Assembly (NCBI GenBank): GCA_018224485.1
Contig: JAGTVE010000031.1
Span: 1 to 7,589, forward strand
Reading direction: 5' to 3'
Length of the DNA: 7,589 nucleotides
Source: Thioalkalivibrio sp.
Lineage (GTDB): Bacteria; Pseudomonadota; Gammaproteobacteria; Ectothiorhodospirales; Ectothiorhodospiraceae
The position numbers and the translations under genes were made by a program. The notes beneath the pieces are model-generated. The model did no database searches, was not told where the DNA came from, and saw nothing but the letters and a program-made list of their open reading frames with translations. Each line of letters opens with the position of its first letter. Position 1 is the first letter of the stretch. Positions 5,406 to 7,589 of the stretch are shown here, piece after piece.

Positions 5406-6002
5406 TCAGGAGCGCAGCGTGGCCCGGAGCGCCAGGCGCACGAGCGCCTCGGTGGTGTCGGCCTGCCCGCGCACCGCCGCGAGCATCCGCTCGGCATCCG
5501 CGGCGCGGTACCCGAGCGCCTGCAGCGCGGCCGCGGCCTCGCGTTCGCCCCCAAGGCCCGACGCCGGGGTACCGGTCTCGCCCCCCGTACCGAAGCCGAG
5601 TTCGGTCAGCCGCTCGCCCAGCTCCAGCACCACCCGCTCGGCAGTGCGGCGGCCAATGCCGGGCACCCGCATGAGCGCGGCGACATCGCCGGCCGTGATG
5701 TGCCCCGCGAGTTCGTCGGCGGCCATCGTGGACAGCATCGCGAGGGCCAGGCGCGCACCGATGCCATTCACGCGGATCAGGCGCCGGAACAGGTCGCGAT
5801 CGCGCGCACGCAGGAACCCGAACAGCACGTGGGCGTCCTCGCGGACCACCAGGTGGGTGAACAGCACCACCCGGGCCCCGGTCTCCGGCAGGCTGGCGAG
5901 GGTCGACAACGGGACCTCCACCTCGTAGCCAACGCCACCCACGTCCAGCAGCACGCTCTGCAGATCGCGTGTGCGCAGCACGCCTTCGAGCCTCGCGATC
6001 AT
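5406..6002 (-). CDS. ruvA: RuvA, Holliday junction DNA-binding subunit
   Basis: RuvA tetramers hold the four-way junction open and square-planar and load RuvB rings on two arms. The product is 198 residues from the ATG at 6002. An OB-fold domain (1-64) opens with MIARLEGVL and contains VGGVGYEVEVP. The acidic pin that parts the strands is present as Glu55-Asp56 in VVREDAHVLFGF, the same numbering as E. coli. Two helix-hairpin-helix motifs follow: NGIGAR (79-84) and PGIGRR (114-119). A variable Gly-rich linker leads to the C-terminal RuvB-contacting domain with EAAAALQALGYRAADAERML. The frame is open upstream to 6071, but that extension has no counterpart in the family. The ATG overlaps the ruvC stop in TGATG; no clear Shine-Dalgarno site precedes it, so start probably depends on re-initiation after ruvC. 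Confidence 0.97.
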   Translation of the reverse strand: MIARLEGVLRTRDLQSVLLDVGGVGYEVEVPLSTLASLPETGARVVLFTHLVVREDAHVLFGFLRARDRDLFRRLIRVNGIGARLALAMLSTMAADELAGHITAGDVAALMRVPGIGRRTAERVVLELGERLTELGFGTGGETGTPASGLGGEREAAAALQALGYRAADAERMLAAVRGQADTTEALVRLALRATLRS

Positions 6003-6511
6003 CAGCGGAACGCGAGCGCTGCCAACTGGCGGCTGGCGTAGCCACGCGTGTGCTGCGTGTGGGCATGGCACACCGCCACGGCCAGCGCATCCGCGGCATC
6101 GGCCTGCAGCGACTCCTCGATCTGCAGGATCTGCTGCATCATGTGCTGGATCTGCCCCTTTTCCGCGCGGCCGCTGCCAACCACCGCCAGTTTCACCGCA
6201 CGCGGTGCGTACTCGTATACCGCAAGCCCGGTCCGCGTCGCGGCACAGATGGCGGCACCGCGCGCCTGCCCGAGCTTCAGCGCCGACTGCGCATTGCGCG
6301 CCATGAACACGGATTCGATCGCCAGGGCCTCCGGTGCCATCTCCGCGACCACCCGCTCCACCCCTTCGAATATCGCTGCCAGCCGCTGCGGCAGCTCCCC
6401 CGAGCCGGTCCGGATCACCCCGAAACCGCAGGCGCGCAGCCGGTCGCCGTGCGTCTCGATCACCGCAAAGCCGGTCAGCCGCGACCCGGGATCGATGCCG
6501 AGGATGCGCAT
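6002..6511 (-). CDS. ruvC: RuvC, Holliday junction resolvase (endonuclease)
   Basis: RuvC is a dimeric, metal-dependent nuclease that cuts Holliday junctions symmetrically after RuvAB branch migration. The 169-residue product opens with MRILGIDPGSRLTGFAV, the RNase H-like first strand. The four catalytic acids are all present at the same numbers as in the E. coli enzyme: Asp7, Glu66 (in IESVF), Asp138 and Asp141 (in ADAADALAVA). The MARNAQSALKLGQARG segment (70-85) is also typical. The ATG at 6511 lies 5 nt after the yebC stop. No convincing Shine-Dalgarno sequence is seen, which suggests coupling to yebC translation. The stop overlaps ruvA by one base. Together with ruvA and ruvB it completes the RuvABC resolvasome in one cluster. 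Confidence 0.98.
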   Translation of the reverse strand: MRILGIDPGSRLTGFAVIETHGDRLRACGFGVIRTGSGELPQRLAAIFEGVERVVAEMAPEALAIESVFMARNAQSALKLGQARGAAICAATRTGLAVYEYAPRAVKLAVVGSGRAEKGQIQHMMQQILQIEESLQADAADALAVAVCHAHTQHTRGYASRQLAALAFR

Positions 6512-6516
6512 GGGCG

Positions 6517-7257
6517 TCAGTCGCCGGAGAACGACGCGGGGAAGTCGGCGTTGGTGTAGACGTTCTGCACGTCGTCGAGGTCGTCGAGCATGTTCAGCAG
6601 CTTCAGCACCGACTGCGCCGCCTCATCGTCGAGCGGCGCCAGGGTCCCGGCACGCATCGTGACCTCGGCGTTCTCCGGCTCGAGGCCCGCGGCCTGCAGC
6701 GCCGCGAGCACCGGCTCGTAGCTCTCCGGGTCGGTGAGCACCTCCACCGAGGCATCCTCGTCCACGATCACGTCCTCCGCACCGCCCTCGATCGCGGCCT
6801 CCATCACCGCCTCGTCGTCGGTGCCCGGCGGATAGCCGATTACGCCCTTCTTGTCGAAGAGGTAGGCCACGGAACCGTCGGTGCCAAGATTGCCGCCGGT
6901 CTTGGTGAAGGCGTGGCGCACGTCCGCGACGGTCCGGTTGCGGTTGTCGGTCATGCAGTCCACGAGAATCGCCGCGCCGCCGGGCCCGTAGCCCTCGTAT
7001 CGCACTTCCTCGAAGTTGTCGCCGTCCATCTCCCCGGCACCGCGCTTGGCGGCACGGTCGATGGTGTCGCGGGTCATGTTCGCGGCCAGCGCCTTGTCGG
7101 TCGCCAGGCGCAGGCGGGGATTGGCGGCGGGATCCGCGCCACCGGCGCGCGCCGCCACCGTGATCTCCCGGATCAGCTTGGTGAAGAGCTTGCCGCGCTT
7201 CGCGTCCTGAGCGTTCTTGCGATGCTGGATGTTCGCCCACTTGCTATGACCGGCCAT
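6517..7257 (-). CDS. yebC: YebC/TACO1-family protein
   Basis: The 246-residue product has the same length as E. coli YebC and the near-invariant N-terminus MAGHSKWANIQHRKNAQDAK followed by RGKLFTKLIREI. Other family blocks visible are YEGYGPGGAAILVDCMTDNRNRT-like sequence (about 88-108), TGGNLGTDGSVAYLFDKKG (about 120-138) and a C-terminal LLNMLDDLDDVQNVYTNAD stretch. YebC proteins were long annotated as transcription regulators (for example PmpR in Pseudomonas); more recent work on bacterial YebC and mitochondrial TACO1 points to a ribosome-associated role in relieving stalls at proline-rich sequence. The sequence alone does not choose between these. The ATG at 7257 has AGGA 9 nt upstream. 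Its place before ruvC is the common gammaproteobacterial arrangement. An acidic run near the C-terminus is normal for the family. Confidence 0.97.
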   Translation of the reverse strand: MAGHSKWANIQHRKNAQDAKRGKLFTKLIREITVAARAGGADPAANPRLRLATDKALAANMTRDTIDRAAKRGAGEMDGDNFEEVRYEGYGPGGAAILVDCMTDNRNRTVADVRHAFTKTGGNLGTDGSVAYLFDKKGVIGYPPGTDDEAVMEAAIEGGAEDVIVDEDASVEVLTDPESYEPVLAALQAAGLEPENAEVTMRAGTLAPLDDEAAQSVLKLLNMLDDLDDVQNVYTNADFPASFSGD

Positions 7258-7301
7258 GATGATTTGTCCTGAAACTCCACGAAAGAAGAGACGCCAGTGT
7301 A

Positions 7302-7371
7302 ATCGGCGAGAGGGCTCGCCTCCTACAGGGTGCCACCATCCATGCAGGAGGCCAGCCCCCGCCTGGGCGAT
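7302..7371. repeat. REPIN-like element: two inverted REP units between aspS and yebC
   Basis: Two related units face opposite ways. On the minus strand (7328-7302), CTGTAGGAGGCGAG leads into CTCGCCGAT, a perfect 6-bp GGCGAG/CTCGCC stem with a 4-nt loop. On the plus strand (7343-7371), TGCAGGAGGCCAG leads into CTGGGCGAT, an imperfect stem. The inner arms GCCTCCTACA (7318-7327) and TGCAGGAGGC (7343-7352) pair with one mismatch across a 15-nt spacer, and the outer ATCG/CGAT ends also match. The GTAGGAG head, short GC stem and CGAT tail resemble REP sequences of pseudomonads and relatives, which are spread by RAYT transposases (recalled, not searched). The element fills most of the 7258-7378 gap and may act as a 3' stabiliser or weak terminator for aspS mRNA. 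Between it and yebC I see only the yebC ribosome site. Confidence 0.7.
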
Positions 7372-7378
7372 CTTCCCA

Positions 7379-7589
7379 CTAGGCAGACTGTGGCCGGATC
7401 CGGAGCCCCAGTTCCCGGAGCTGGGCGTCGCTGACGGGCGCGGGGGCCTCGGTCAGCGGACAGGCGGCACTCTGGGTCTTCGGAAAGGCCATCACGTCAC
7501 GGATGCTGGCGGCGTCGGCGAGCAGCATCACCAGCCGGTCCAGGCCGAACGCAATGCCCCCGTGCGGGGGTGCGCCCTGGGTCAGCGCC
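7379..7589 (-). CDS. aspS: Aspartyl-tRNA synthetase, C-terminal part (cut by window edge)
   Basis: The last 69 codons and a TAG stop of a class II aminoacyl-tRNA synthetase are present; the rest lies beyond the right edge. The fragment reads GAPPHGGIAFGLDRLVMLL, which contains class II motif 3 with the ATP-binding arginine in AFGLDR. It is followed by SIRDVMAFPKTQSAACPLTEAP, the highly conserved end of bacterial AspRS (E. coli has [22 protein letters not shown]). The enzyme charges tRNA-Asp with aspartate in the cytoplasm. Whether it is the discriminating or the Asp/Asn non-discriminating type cannot be told from this end. aspS upstream of yebC–ruvCAB is a common gammaproteobacterial order. 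It is separated from yebC by the REPIN-like element. Confidence 0.97.
   Translation of the reverse strand, partial: ALTQGAPPHGGIAFGLDRLVMLLADAASIRDVMAFPKTQSAACPLTEAPAPVSDAQLRELGLRIRPQSA

Noticed and set aside
4744..5928. Plus-strand open frame of 394 codons opposite ruvB and ruvA
   Set aside because: Antisense shadow of two conserved genes and the gap between them; no family resemblance.
6003..6071. Upstream extension of ruvA to an ATG at 6071
   Set aside because: The added 23 residues would overlap ruvC and have no counterpart in RuvA, which normally begins MI-R-G; the TGATG overlap with ruvC marks the usual start.
6334..7272. Plus-strand open frame of 312 codons opposite ruvC and yebC
   Set aside because: Antisense shadow; the opposite strand encodes unmistakable YebC and RuvC.
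7258..7301. Possible promoter for yebC overlapping the REPIN-like element
   Set aside because: TACACT resembles a -10 box but the sequence 16 to 18 nt upstream is the REP stem and has no -35 likeness.
1..7589. A novel defence, mobile or biosynthetic system
   Set aside because: Every open frame with coding support is a known housekeeping gene in its usual order; there are no CRISPR repeats, integrases, toxin-antitoxin pairs, tRNA genes or cargo genes in the window.

Overview
This 7.6 kb window comes from the chromosome of a GC-rich Gram-negative bacterium, very probably a gammaproteobacterium. The gene order aspS–yebC–ruvC–ruvA–ruvB–ybgC–tolQ–tolR–tolA–tolB–pal and the protein sequences fit that class. 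The GC-biased codons and arginine-rich proteins would suit a lineage such as the Chromatiales/Ectothiorhodospiraceae or pseudomonad relatives, but genus is not determined here. Every gene lies on the minus strand, so transcription runs from the right edge to the left edge. The gene at each end is cut by the window.

Right part (7589 to 5406): the last 69 codons of aspS (aspartyl-tRNA synthetase), a 121-nt gap holding a pair of inverted REP-like units (a REPIN-like element), then yebC (YebC/TACO1 family), ruvC (Holliday junction resolvase) and ruvA (junction-binding subunit). yebC and ruvC are 5 nt apart; ruvC and ruvA overlap in TGATG.

Middle (5405 to 3818): an 86-nt gap holds a terminator-like hairpin and a weak promoter-like pair. 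It is followed by ruvB (branch-migration motor), which overlaps ybgC (acyl-CoA thioesterase) in TGATG. ybgC in turn overlaps tolQ in GTGA.

Left part (3821 to 1): the Tol-Pal envelope system. tolQ and tolR encode the proton-driven inner-membrane motor, tolA the periplasm-spanning coiled-coil link, tolB the periplasmic beta-propeller and pal the outer-membrane lipoprotein (first 68 codons only). tolQ to tolB are packed with gaps of 9 to 18 nt; tolB and pal are separated by 132 nt containing a long GC-rich palindrome of dispersed-repeat type.

Together the genes join recombinational repair (RuvABC acting on Holliday junctions) to cell-envelope constriction and outer-membrane stability (Tol-Pal) through ybgC. 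All catalytic residues I could check are intact. I see no previously undescribed system: this is a conserved housekeeping locus. The points worth a second look are the two intergenic repeat elements, a TolA with no lysine at all and a divergent membrane anchor, a helical charged linker in Pal, and the transcription/translation signals around ruvB.
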